From contig PBIU01000008.1 in NCBI GenBank assembly GCA_002720535.1, forward strand, positions 32,305-56,395: DNA of 24,091 nt, given 5' to 3'. Below are positions 1 through 6,944 of the stretch, in pieces. A program made the translations under genes and the position numbers. The DNA is from Candidatus Pelagibacterales bacterium (GTDB taxonomy: Bacteria > Pseudomonadota > Alphaproteobacteria > TMED109). The first letter of the stretch is position 1. Every line of letters begins with the position of its first letter. The notes beneath the pieces are model-generated. The model searched no databases. It was not told the origin of the DNA and saw only the letters and a list, made by a program, of their open reading frames with translations.

Positions 1-875
1 CCAAATCTGCCAATATCTAAGTAAACCCATCTTTTATTATCATTAACATGTTTTTTTGATACTAAAATAACTTCTGATTCTATAACTCCCGCCTCCGCTA
101 CTATAGACCTACCTGGCTCTAAAATAATATTAATTGGGTTACTTCCAAATATGCTATTAATTGATTTATTTAGTTTCTGAGAAAATGACTTTAAATTAAA
201 ATTAAAATCATCATAATTAACTGGTATTCCTCCTCCAATATTTATAAAATCTATAAAAATATTTTTTTCTTTTAAAAAAGAATAAACTTCAAAACATAAT
301 TTAAGAGATTCTACCCATCTACTTATATTAACTTGTTGAGAACCTACATGAAATGATAGGCCTACAGGAGTTAATTTTTTTTTGCTTGCTTCTAACATTA
401 ATTCTTTAGCCATATTTACAGAACAACCAAATTTTTTAGATAAAGGCCAATTAGCTCCTTGATTTGGTACTTGTAATCTACAAAAGACTTTTGAGGTTTT
501 TGCATTATTTTCTATCTTATTTAGTTCTTCTATGGAGTCAAAAGCAAATAACTTTATTCCTTTTTTATAAGCCCATAAAATATCTTTATCTTTTTTTATA
601 GTATTACCAAAGGATAAATGCTCTGGACTTATTGATTGTGAAAGACATAATTTTATTTCATTTTTGCTAGAAACATCAAAATAGGCACCTTCATTTTTTA
701 AACAATTTAGTATTTCTATTGAAGGATTAGCTTTTACTGCGTAGTAAATTCTATTTTTAGGAAAAAATTTCTTAATATTATTATAGGACTTAGAAACTAA
801 TGATAAATCAATCACCAAAAAAGGGGTTTCTAACTTAGAATTTTTTATAAAATTATTTATTTTAATAACACTCAT
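1..875 (-). CDS. Ornithine decarboxylase, type III PLP fold (3' part beyond left edge)
   Basis: Probable pyridoxal-phosphate ornithine decarboxylase of the eukaryote-like (alanine racemase) fold, which makes putrescine from ornithine in the cytoplasm. I translated the minus strand from the ATG at 875; about 291 residues are visible and the frame stays open to base 1, so the C-terminal part, including the expected CDS(x)D active-site region, lies outside the window. Visible family motifs are YYAVKANP near residue 44 (K48 should hold PLP), SFHVGSQ around the middle (PLP-stacking His), NIGGGIP (phosphate-binding glycines) and LEPGRS. The start lies 3 bases after the speD stop, so the two are almost certainly cotranscribed and translationally coupled. 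A diaminopimelate or carboxynorspermidine decarboxylase would share the fold, but the motifs and the speD neighbour favour ornithine as substrate. Confidence 0.85.
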   Translation of the reverse strand, partial: MSVIKINNFIKNSKLETPFLVIDLSLVSKSYNNIKKFFPKNRIYYAVKANPSIEILNCLKNEGAYFDVSSKNEIKLCLSQSISPEHLSFGNTIKKDKDILWAYKKGIKLFAFDSIEELNKIENNAKTSKVFCRLQVPNQGANWPLSKKFGCSVNMAKELMLEASKKKLTPVGLSFHVGSQQVNISRWVESLKLCFEVYSFLKEKNIFIDFINIGGGIPVNYDDFNFNLKSFSQKLNKSINSIFGSNPINIILEPGRSIVAEAGVIESEVILVSKKHVNDNKRWVYLDIGRF

Positions 876-878
876 AAT

Positions 879-1292
879 TTAGCTAATTATTCCTCTTTTT
901 AATTTTTTTATTTCTATTTTTCTAGGCTTAAATTTTTTCTTTAAGAAATTTAATGATGATTCAGGGTTTGTATTACCACACATAAAAATATCAAATGCCG
1001 CAAAATTTCTTTCAGGCCATGTGTGAATACTAATATGCGATTCAGCTAATATGGCAACTCCAGATACTCCCTGTCCTTCTCCAAAATGATGAATATTTAT
1101 CTGTAAAACAGAAGCTCCAGCTTCTTCAGCTGCCCTCTTCAGTAAATCTTTAACTTTATTTTCATCTTCTAAATAAAGACAATGCCACATATCAATTAAA
1201 TAATGATGGCCTGCAAATATTTGACCATTTTCTTCCACAAAATGATCATAAGCAATATGTGTTTTTTTTGAATATTTAGAATATGAATCCAT
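879..1292 (-). CDS. speD: S-adenosylmethionine decarboxylase proenzyme
   Basis: Self-cleaving pyruvoyl enzyme that decarboxylates S-adenosylmethionine to provide the aminopropyl donor for spermidine. The protein is 137 residues, the size of the short Bacillus/Thermotoga-type class. The processing site is visible as LAESHISIHTWPE: cleavage is expected between E84 and S85, with S85 becoming the pyruvoyl group, H90 as the processing His and C105 (in FMCGN) as the proton donor. The 45 or so residues before AGHHYLID and the basic C-terminal tail are less conserved. The ATG at 1292 is the only good start, though no strong Shine-Dalgarno lies at normal distance (AGGTG is about 12 bases away). It is followed after 3 bases by ornithine decarboxylase, so both spermidine precursors come from one transcript; no speE is in view. 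Confidence 0.95.
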   Translation of the reverse strand: MDSYSKYSKKTHIAYDHFVEENGQIFAGHHYLIDMWHCLYLEDENKVKDLLKRAAEEAGASVLQINIHHFGEGQGVSGVAILAESHISIHTWPERNFAAFDIFMCGNTNPESSLNFLKKKFKPRKIEIKKLKRGIIS

Positions 1293-1319
1293 AAAATAAG
1301 TACACCTAAAAAATATTTA

Positions 1320-1406
1320 TGGTACCACTGGTCGGACTCGAACCGACACTGAGTTGCCTCAAGCGGATTTTGAATCCACCGCGTCTACCAGTTCCGCCAC
1401 AGTGGC
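1320..1406 (-). tRNA. tRNA-Leu (anticodon CAA)
   Basis: The minus strand folds as a class II tRNA. The acceptor stem GCCACTG pairs with CAGTGGT (one G-U at the end), followed by discriminator A and an encoded CCA at 1322-1320. The anticodon stem GTGGA/TCCGC closes a seven-base loop TTCAAAA whose anticodon CAA is at 1372-1370, reading UUG codons. The long variable arm and the T arm with GGTTCGAGTCC are present. It lies 27 bases upstream of speD on the same strand with no terminator between, so the tRNA may be processed from a longer transcript. Confidence 0.97.
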
Positions 1407-1455
1407 CTAATAAAAATAATCAGTAATATATTATTTTTAATAGGGCAACTAAAAA

Positions 1456-2391
1456 TTAATCAAATTCGTACTTGTTGATTAATATAGGAAGATCTCTATA
1501 CCAAGTCTCTTTACCTAATTTATATTTTTTAATAATCTGTGGAAGTCCTTTATTAAAAATTTCTAATGCGCTTACCCCATTTTTAGAAGCTTGTTTTGCT
1601 GTTTTATCTATAAAATTGATCCACTTTTTAGTTTGTAAAATATCCTCTTTATTTTTTATAATATTACCATGTCCTGGAATTAGATAATCCCAGTCTTTAT
1701 TCATAATTTCATCTAAATAATTTTTCCAATTATAAATATTAGCATGAGGAGAGGTTGGAGCTCTTTGATTAAAAACTAAATCCCCTACAAATAAAATATT
1801 ACTACTTATATCTTTAATAATTAAATCACCATCAGAATGTCCTTCTTCAAATAGTTCTATAGTAATATTTCTATTTCCTAAATCTAGATTTATAGGATAT
1901 TTTTTTCGTAAATTATTAAATGTATTTATTTCTGTATTTAAAAGCCATTCTTCTCCGATAAGGTTATGCAATTGCCTAAGTGATCTATTACCATATTTTA
2001 AATATCTTTTTGCTTCTGCCTCCGCCATAATAATTTCAGTATTCATCTCTAAATATCTCGAAATTCCGAAAGAATGATCAGCATGATGATGAGTTACTAC
2101 TAAATACTTTATAGGTAAATTTGAATAAGAATTAATAATTTCTATAACATTTGAAGCATATAAATAACTAGGACCAGCATCTATAACAATTATACAATTA
2201 TCTCCTATTATAAATCCTGTGTTGCTTATTGCACCTCCATTATTATTATTTACATCATCAATATCTCCTAAAAATACGTAAACATTCTTACTTACTTCTA
2301 TAGGTATTAAATTAAATTTATTTGCAGAAAAAACAGGATTAGAAAAAATGTATAATATAAAAATTAAAATTATGTTAAAAAATTTCATCAC
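1456..2391 (-). CDS. Secreted metallo-beta-lactamase-fold zinc hydrolase (quinoprotein relay/SoxH-like)
   Basis: A 311-residue MBL-fold hydrolase with a Sec signal peptide (hydrophobic residues 4-22, likely cut after VFSA), hence periplasmic. All metal ligands of a two-zinc site are visible: HHHADH at 101-106, H185 in EGHSDGD, D204 in VGDLVF and H241 in PGHG. It resembles the SoxH-related family called quinoprotein relay system zinc metallohydrolase, found with PQQ dehydrogenases; the true substrate is unknown. The upstream SoxYZ-like gene is its usual partner and overlaps it: a GTG at 2391 and an ATG at 2388 both sit on the TGA stop of that gene, so translation is coupled. The ATG at 2388, one codon later, is the more likely start. 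A generic MBL hydrolase remains possible, but the neighbour supports the specific family. Confidence 0.82.
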   Translation of the reverse strand: MMKFFNIILIFILYIFSNPVFSANKFNLIPIEVSKNVYVFLGDIDDVNNNNGGAISNTGFIIGDNCIIVIDAGPSYLYASNVIEIINSYSNLPIKYLVVTHHHADHSFGISRYLEMNTEIIMAEAEAKRYLKYGNRSLRQLHNLIGEEWLLNTEINTFNNLRKKYPINLDLGNRNITIELFEEGHSDGDLIIKDISSNILFVGDLVFNQRAPTSPHANIYNWKNYLDEIMNKDWDYLIPGHGNIIKNKEDILQTKKWINFIDKTAKQASKNGVSALEIFNKGLPQIIKKYKLGKETWYRDLPILINKYEFD

Positions 2392-3293
2392 ATAGTATTA
2401 TTATTTTTAAATGAAAAAAATTCTAATCCTAGAGAATCTTTTGCATGTATTCGAACACTTTGCCCCCTCTTAGGTAAATCTAATAATATAACAGGGTCAC
2501 TAGATAGAGCAGCAAATGTTGTGATATCTGCAATAGGGCCCTCATCATCATCTACATGTATATTTTTTACAAAATACTCTGGAATAATTTCACCTTGTAA
2601 ATCTGTAACAAAGCCCGTCTCCATTGGATGTGTAATTTTTAATTTTATTCTTTCTGCTCCGGCTTCTCTCTCATATTGTTTTATAGCTATTTTACCTATA
2701 GTTCCAGTCTCACATACTTCTACAGAAGGATCACAGGCAGGAGTTGAGCAGCCACCAGCACTTGCTACAAAGGCCATTTTTGAGCCAACATACCATATGC
2801 CATTATCTCCTAAAACTGCCGCTCTTACAGGTGAATCATCCTCTAATCTAATATTCATTCCAAGTGCCTCTATAGACCTATATGGTTTTATTGACATTGC
2901 TTGTTGAATAGGATTATTTTCTATAATTAATATAAAATTTTTAAAATTATGCAATCTTTTAGGAAGAGTGACTATTAATGGGACCTTATGCGCCTCCTCA
3001 ATATAATCTTGCATAATAAGTTTTATATCATCTACAAATAAAACATTAACGTCTTTACCTAATAAGTTATTTTGCAAGTCATACCAAATACTAGAATTAT
3101 CAGGATTTAAAGCCTCTTGAGACTGAACTAAACTATCTGAATTAGGTGTGTTTCTTTTTCCTGTAGGGCTAGAAGATAATTCTTCAGATAATTCAGCTCC
3201 CGCTTTAAAATCAGAAAAAGGTCCAGCAAAAGTTTCTAATGCAAATAAAGTTGTTAATAAAATTAAAAAAAGTTTAATCAAAGTTTTCCCCAC
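2388..3293 (-). CDS. Quinoprotein dehydrogenase-associated SoxYZ-like carrier protein
   Basis: An exported protein of about 300 residues with a signal peptide (hydrophobic 6-20, likely cut at TFA-GP). It looks like a single-chain fusion of the sulfur-oxidation carrier halves: a SoxY-like domain (about 65-180), a cysteine-rich junction with C182, C187 and C194 (SAGGCSTPAC, then C at +7), and a SoxZ-like domain (about 198-295). In true SoxY the GGC motif is the C-terminal swinging arm that carries sulfur; here GGC lies internally. The family is known beside PQQ-dependent dehydrogenases, where its cargo is undefined. The start is uncertain: a GTG at 3293 gives the listed length, but a TTG at 3281 has GGGGA five bases upstream and still leaves a full signal peptide. 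It overlaps the zinc hydrolase gene and forms an operon with it. Confidence 0.82.
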   Translation of the reverse strand: MGKTLIKLFLILLTTLFALETFAGPFSDFKAGAELSEELSSSPTGKRNTPNSDSLVQSQEALNPDNSSIWYDLQNNLLGKDVNVLFVDDIKLIMQDYIEEAHKVPLIVTLPKRLHNFKNFILIIENNPIQQAMSIKPYRSIEALGMNIRLEDDSPVRAAVLGDNGIWYVGSKMAFVASAGGCSTPACDPSVEVCETGTIGKIAIKQYEREAGAERIKLKITHPMETGFVTDLQGEIIPEYFVKNIHVDDDEGPIADITTFAALSSDPVILLDLPKRGQSVRIHAKDSLGLEFFSFKNNNTM

Positions 3294-3305
3294 ACATATA
3301 TATAT

Positions 3306-3336
3306 AGTATATAGCTAAAAGTGTTTATAATTTCAA
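3306..3336 (-). promoter_or_regulatory. Candidate sigma70 promoter for the SoxYZ-like/zinc hydrolase operon
   Basis: On the minus strand TTGAAA (3336-3331, five of six to the -35 consensus) is followed by TATATA at 3313-3308 (17-base spacer) or TATACT at 3311-3306 (19-base spacer, five of six to -10). Transcription would begin near 3299, leaving only a few bases before the GTG at 3293 or about 18 before the TTG at 3281. This is inferred from consensus in very AT-rich DNA. Confidence 0.4.
3326..3331 (+). promoter_or_regulatory. Candidate -10 box for the dedA-dsbB-coq7 operon
   Basis: A perfect TATAAT at 3326-3331 sits about 40 bases before the ATG of the DedA-type gene, with a TG two bases upstream that might act as a weak extended -10. 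No convincing -35 is seen. It touches the -35 of the divergent promoter, so the two promoters would compete. Chance TATAAT boxes are common at this base composition. Confidence 0.3.
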
Positions 3337-3370
3337 ACATTAACCTTTAATTAATATTTAGAAATATAAT

Positions 3371-3949
3371 ATGATATTAAAAAAATTTTATAATAGTATT
3401 TTAAAACTTTCAGCTAAACCTAAAGCTGAGAAATTTCTAGCATTGGTGGCTTTTTCAGAGAGTTCTTTTTTTCCAATACCTCCTGACTTATTACTTTTGC
3501 CAATGGCTCTTGCCAGACCTTTAAAATGGATAAGATTAGCTTTAATTACAACAGTATTTTCAGTTTTAGGAGGTATACTAGGCTACTTAATTGGTATTTT
3601 TTTATGGGAAACAATAGGACAGTATATAATTGAAATTTATCATTTAGAAGAAAAATTTATTAATTTTAAAGATAATTATAATACAAATGGTGCTCTCATT
3701 GTATTCATTGCTGGATTTACTCCCATTCCCTATAAGTTAATTACCATTGCATCAGGAGGAATGAATTTAAATATAATAATATTTATAATAGCATCCATTT
3801 TATCAAGAGGAGCACGTTTCTTCTTGCTGACAGGAATAATTAGAATTTTTGGTAATACCGCAAAATTATTTATTGATAAATATTTTAGTTTTTTAACTCT
3901 CATTGTAGGCTTCATTTTAATACTTTTAACTTTATGGATATACATGTGA
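3371..3949 (+). CDS. DedA/YqaA-family (VTT domain) inner-membrane protein
   Basis: A 192-residue polytopic membrane protein of the YqaA branch of the DedA/VTT superfamily. Visible traits are the N-terminal amphipathic stretch, the motif SESSFFPIPPDLLLLPMALA (residues 29-48), a glycine-rich helix GGILGYLIG, the central FIAGFTPIPYKLITIASG motif with its re-entrant prolines, a basic loop SRGARFF, and a final hydrophobic helix. The superfamily includes proteins implicated in moving undecaprenyl phosphate or phospholipids across the membrane; the role of YqaA-type members is not settled. The ATG at 3371 has no clear Shine-Dalgarno. Its 3' end overlaps dsbB by 16 bases, making it the first gene of a dedA-dsbB-coq7 operon, a context suggesting membrane or envelope housekeeping. 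Confidence 0.88.
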   Translation: MILKKFYNSILKLSAKPKAEKFLALVAFSESSFFPIPPDLLLLPMALARPLKWIRLALITTVFSVLGGILGYLIGIFLWETIGQYIIEIYHLEEKFINFKDNYNTNGALIVFIAGFTPIPYKLITIASGGMNLNIIIFIIASILSRGARFFLLTGIIRIFGNTAKLFIDKYFSFLTLIVGFILILLTLWIYM

Positions 3950-4443
3950 TTAATAAACTAAAATTTAGCCTTTCAAAACCTCCATTTATATCATTTATTA
4001 TAGCAATATTTGCACTCTTGTTTGCTTTTTATTTACAATATATTTTGGGTCATGAACCATGTAAATTATGCATGTATCAAAGATATGTATATATATTAGT
4101 TATACTATTAAGTCTTCTAGGATTCTTTTTACATAAAAGCAAGCCTATACCTATTTTACTAATTATATTATTTATAATTATAACATCTATTGGTTTTTGG
4201 CATTTAGGGATAGAGCAACAATGGTGGGCAGCATCATTAGAATGCTCTGGCATTACAGAAAATATTGGTAGTCTAAAAGAAGAATTAAAGAATATTAATA
4301 ATAGGCCGGTTGCTACTTGTGATCAAGTTTCACCAAAATTTTTAAATATTACTTTAGTTCAATGGAGTTTTATATATGCACTAGTTTCTTCTATATTTTT
4401 AACTATATTAAATATAAAATTAAATATAAAAAAAGATATATAA
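3934..4443 (+). CDS. dsbB: Disulfide bond formation protein B (ubiquinone reductase of the Dsb system)
   Basis: A 169-residue four-helix inner-membrane protein that reoxidises periplasmic DsbA and hands the electrons to ubiquinone. The first periplasmic redox pair is the CxxC in EPCKLCMYQR (C43, C46), followed by the family's conserved arginine R50, implicated in quinone interaction. The second pair is C104 (SLECSG) and C129 (VATCDQ), separated by a 24-residue periplasmic loop. Helices lie at about 18-38, 51-68, 72-90 and 142-160. The listed ATG overlaps the preceding gene by 16 bases; a GTG at 3946 that makes a GTGA overlap is an alternative, four codons shorter. The stop shares its last base with the coq7 ATG (TAATG). 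Neither DsbA nor DsbC is in the window. Confidence 0.95.
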   Translation: MDIHVINKLKFSLSKPPFISFIIAIFALLFAFYLQYILGHEPCKLCMYQRYVYILVILLSLLGFFLHKSKPIPILLIILFIIITSIGFWHLGIEQQWWAASLECSGITENIGSLKEELKNINNRPVATCDQVSPKFLNITLVQWSFIYALVSSIFLTILNIKLNIKKDI

Positions 4444-4979
4444 TGAAAAATAAATTAACTAATAATAAAACTAAAAATAAAATTATATCAGAGATGATAA
4501 GGGTTAACCAAGCTGGAGAATTTGGGGCACAAAAAATATATGAAGGCCAATTAGCAGTTTTAAAAAATGATAAAACTATTAAAAAAATGTCTGAGCAAGA
4601 AAAAAAACATTTAGAAACATTTAATAAAATTCTTATTAAAAGAGGGATAAGACCGACTGCCTTATCACCATTTTGGGATTTAGGAGGCTATTTACTTGGA
4701 GTCACTACAGCTTTAATAGATAGAAAAGCCGCAATGGCTTGTACAGTTGCAGTTGAAGAAGTTATTGAAGAACATTATAAAGACCAGCAAAATATATTAA
4801 AAAAAGATAATACTGAAAAAGAACTTATAAAAATAATTAACAAATTTAGAGAGGAAGAAATAGAACACAAAGATATTGCTTTAGAACATAACGCTCAAGA
4901 TCTTAAAGGATATCAATTAATGACTAAAGGAATAAAAACTATTACTAAATTAGCAATTTTTCTATCTAAAAAAATTTAA
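4443..4979 (+). CDS. coq7: Demethoxyubiquinone hydroxylase, Coq7-type di-iron enzyme
   Basis: Carries out one of the last ring hydroxylations of ubiquinone synthesis at the membrane, using a carboxylate-bridged di-iron centre. The 178-residue product shows every ligand: E26 in AGEFGA, ExxH at E53/H56, E105 in VAVEEVIEEHY, and ExxH at E139/H142 near the C-terminal third. The length matches single-domain bacterial Coq7. I start it at the ATG at 4443, which overlaps the dsbB stop by one base. The frame is open further upstream to a start at 4362, but those 27 extra residues are a shadow of the dsbB C-terminus and precede any Coq7 homology. The gene ends one base from the convergent sufA stop, with no obvious terminator between. 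Confidence 0.95.
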   Translation: MKNKLTNNKTKNKIISEMIRVNQAGEFGAQKIYEGQLAVLKNDKTIKKMSEQEKKHLETFNKILIKRGIRPTALSPFWDLGGYLLGVTTALIDRKAAMACTVAVEEVIEEHYKDQQNILKKDNTEKELIKIINKFREEEIEHKDIALEHNAQDLKGYQLMTKGIKTITKLAIFLSKKI

Positions 4980-4980
4980 G

Positions 4981-5334
4981 CTATACTTTAAATGACTCCC
5001 CGCAACCACATCTAGCGCTTTCATTTGGATTATTAAATGTAAAACTTGACTGTAGCTTATCTTGGCTCCAATCTACTTCCGACCCTATAAGAAATAAAGT
5101 AGCGGCTGCATCAATATAAATATTTACTCCTTCTTTTACAATTTTCTCATCTGTAGACTTTTCTTCCAATGCATAACTTACATCATAAGTCATACCCGAA
5201 CATCCTCCTGTTTTTATACCAAATCTTACTCCCATTGCTTCTTTAGGAGCATCTTTAAGTAAAGTCTTAATTCTATTCAAAGCTCTGTTCGAAAAAGTTA
5301 ATATATCAGGTCTAGGCTGGGATAATTTATTCAT
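4981..5334 (-). CDS. sufA: Fe-S cluster carrier/scaffold of the HesB/IscA (A-type) family
   Basis: A 117-residue A-type carrier that accepts clusters from the SufBCD scaffold and passes them to target apoproteins. The three conserved cysteines are present: C45 in GGCSGM and C109/C111 in the C-terminal CGCGESF. The N-terminal 15 residues are variable, as usual. The ATG at 5334 is preceded by a good AAAGGAAAG ribosome binding site. It is the last gene of the suf operon, 10 bases after sufT, which is why I call it SufA rather than IscA or ErpA; sequence alone would not separate them. Confidence 0.92.
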   Translation of the reverse strand: MNKLSQPRPDILTFSNRALNRIKTLLKDAPKEAMGVRFGIKTGGCSGMTYDVSYALEEKSTDEKIVKEGVNIYIDAAATLFLIGSEVDWSQDKLQSSFTFNNPNESARCGCGESFKV

Positions 5335-5344
5335 AATCTTTCCT

Positions 5345-5674
5345 TTAAAAAAAGCCTAATTCAAGTCGCGCAGCTTCACTCATATTATCTTGAGTCCAAG
5401 TAGGCTCCCAAACTATTTCAACTCTAACATCTCCGACATTATCGCATTTTGATACGGCTTCAGCGACTCTGTCAGGAATAGTTTCAGCTTCCGGACAATT
5501 AGGGGTAGTTAATGTCATTGTAATTAATACATTATTTTTATCATCTATATCAATATTATATACAAGACCCAATTCCCAAATACTTACTGGAATTTCTGGA
5601 TCATATACTGTTCCTAAAGCCTCAACTATTGATTCTTTAAGAATAATATTAGATTTTTCACTTTCTATACTCAT
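5345..5674 (-). CDS. sufT: SUF-associated MIP18/DUF59 Fe-S assembly protein
   Basis: A 109-residue single MIP18-like (DUF59) domain protein of the kind encoded inside suf operons. Family marks are DPEIPV at 25-30, the LGLVYNI stretch, TLTTPNCP with conserved C60, and EPTWTQDNMS near the C-terminus. SufT-like proteins are implicated in Fe-S cluster maturation or delivery, but their exact chemistry is not established. The ATG at 5674 has AAGAAGGT seven bases upstream. It sits 37 bases after sufS and 10 before sufA, so it belongs to the same transcript. No sufE or sufU sulfur-transfer gene is nearby; I see no evidence that SufT replaces them. Confidence 0.9.
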   Translation of the reverse strand: MSIESEKSNIILKESIVEALGTVYDPEIPVSIWELGLVYNIDIDDKNNVLITMTLTTPNCPEAETIPDRVAEAVSKCDNVGDVRVEIVWEPTWTQDNMSEAARLELGFF

Positions 5675-5711
5675 TTAAAATACCTTCTTTAAATCAAATA
5701 TAAATAATTTT

Positions 5712-6944
5712 TTAAACTTTTTCAAAAACTTTACCTACTTTTAAAATTCCTTCTGCTAAAGCTTCAAAATCCTCTTTATTATTATAATAACCTACAGATG
5801 CTCTAACTGTTGAAGGTACTCTATACCTTTCCATTGTTGGTTGAGCACAATGGTGACCGGTTCTTACGGCAATATTATATGTATTTAATAATGTACCTAA
5901 ATCATGAGAATGAATATCTTTATATATAAAAGATACTACACCCCCTCTATTAGAAGGCTCACCAATAATCCTTAATCCTTTAATATTTTTTAAAATACTT
6001 ATGCCTTCATTAATTAAATTTTTTGAATGATCATAAATATTATTCATTCCTATCTCTTGCATCCATTTTAGAGCAGACCCTAACCCAATAGCACCAACTA
6101 TATTTGGTGTTCCAGCTTCATATTTACTTGGCAACCCTGCATACGTAGTATTTTCAAATGTAACTTTATCAATCATATCTCCTCCTCCTTGATAAGGAGG
6201 TGCTTCGGATAAAATTTCTTCCCTACCATATAATACTCCTATTCCAGTAGGCCCGTATGTTTTATGACCAGAAAAAACATAAAAATCACATTCCATATCT
6301 TGCACATCAACTTCTAAAATAGGAGCCGCCTGACAGCCATCAATAAGAGTGTATATACCTCTTGATTTAGCCTCCTTACAAATTTGTTTTACGGGAATAA
6401 TTGAACCTATTGCATTAGAAATATGTGTTATACTTATAAATTTTGTTTTAGAAGTAACATTTTTAAAAACTGATTCAAATGATACCTCGCCATTTTCATC
6501 TGACTCTGCAATTTTAATAACTGCATTATGTTTTTTTGCTATAATCTGCCACGGTACAATATTTGAATGATGTTCTAACCGTGACAAAATTATTTCATCG
6601 CCTTCTTTAATTTTTGTATCTGCAACTGTTGAAGCTACCAAATTAATGGCTTCTGTTGCTCCCCTTACAAATATAATTTCTCTAACAGAATTAGCATTAA
6701 TAAAATTTTTTACAATCTCTCTTGCATCCTCATGCATGTCAGTTGCTACTTGGCTAAGCTTATAAACTCCTCTATGAATATTTGCATAATGATTTGTATA
6801 TACCTCATTAATAGATTTAAGAACTGAATTTGGTTTTTGTGAGCTAGCCGCACTATCGAGATATACTAAATCACCACTATTAAATATTGGAAATTGTGCC
6901 TTTATTTCTTTATGATTATATCTTTTTTTCTGGTATTTAATCAT
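5712..6944 (-). CDS. sufS: Cysteine desulfurase SufS (group II)
   Basis: PLP enzyme of 410 residues that removes sulfur from cysteine and holds it as a persulfide for Fe-S assembly. PLP lysine K228 is in SGHKTYGPTGIG, the stacking histidine is in LEHHSN (about H125), the PLP-nitrogen aspartate is D202 in IDGCQA, and the catalytic persulfide cysteine is C366 in RTGHHCAQP. The short loop around the cysteine and the RTGHHC context identify the group II/SufS branch rather than IscS. The ATG at 6944 overlaps the 3' end of sufD by eight bases. A SufE or SufU acceptor, normally needed for efficient turnover, is not encoded here and may be elsewhere in the genome. Confidence 0.97.
   Translation of the reverse strand: MIKYQKKRYNHKEIKAQFPIFNSGDLVYLDSAASSQKPNSVLKSINEVYTNHYANIHRGVYKLSQVATDMHEDAREIVKNFINANSVREIIFVRGATEAINLVASTVADTKIKEGDEIILSRLEHHSNIVPWQIIAKKHNAVIKIAESDENGEVSFESVFKNVTSKTKFISITHISNAIGSIIPVKQICKEAKSRGIYTLIDGCQAAPILEVDVQDMECDFYVFSGHKTYGPTGIGVLYGREEILSEAPPYQGGGDMIDKVTFENTTYAGLPSKYEAGTPNIVGAIGLGSALKWMQEIGMNNIYDHSKNLINEGISILKNIKGLRIIGEPSNRGGVVSFIYKDIHSHDLGTLLNTYNIAVRTGHHCAQPTMERYRVPSTVRASVGYYNNKEDFEALAEGILKVGKVFEKV

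Noticed and set aside
1320..1406. tRNA-Leu as an attachment site of an integrated element
   Set aside because: No integrase, no direct repeat of the tRNA 3' end was noticed, and both flanks are ordinary genes.
4362..4442. 27-residue N-terminal extension of Coq7
   Set aside because: It is an out-of-frame reading of the dsbB C-terminus; Coq7 homology and the TAATG junction place the start at 4443.
4975..4992. TTTAAG...TTTAAA inverted repeat at the coq7/sufA junction as a bidirectional terminator
   Set aside because: All-AT stem with a terminal G-T pair and no flanking T run; such repeats are expected by chance at this composition.
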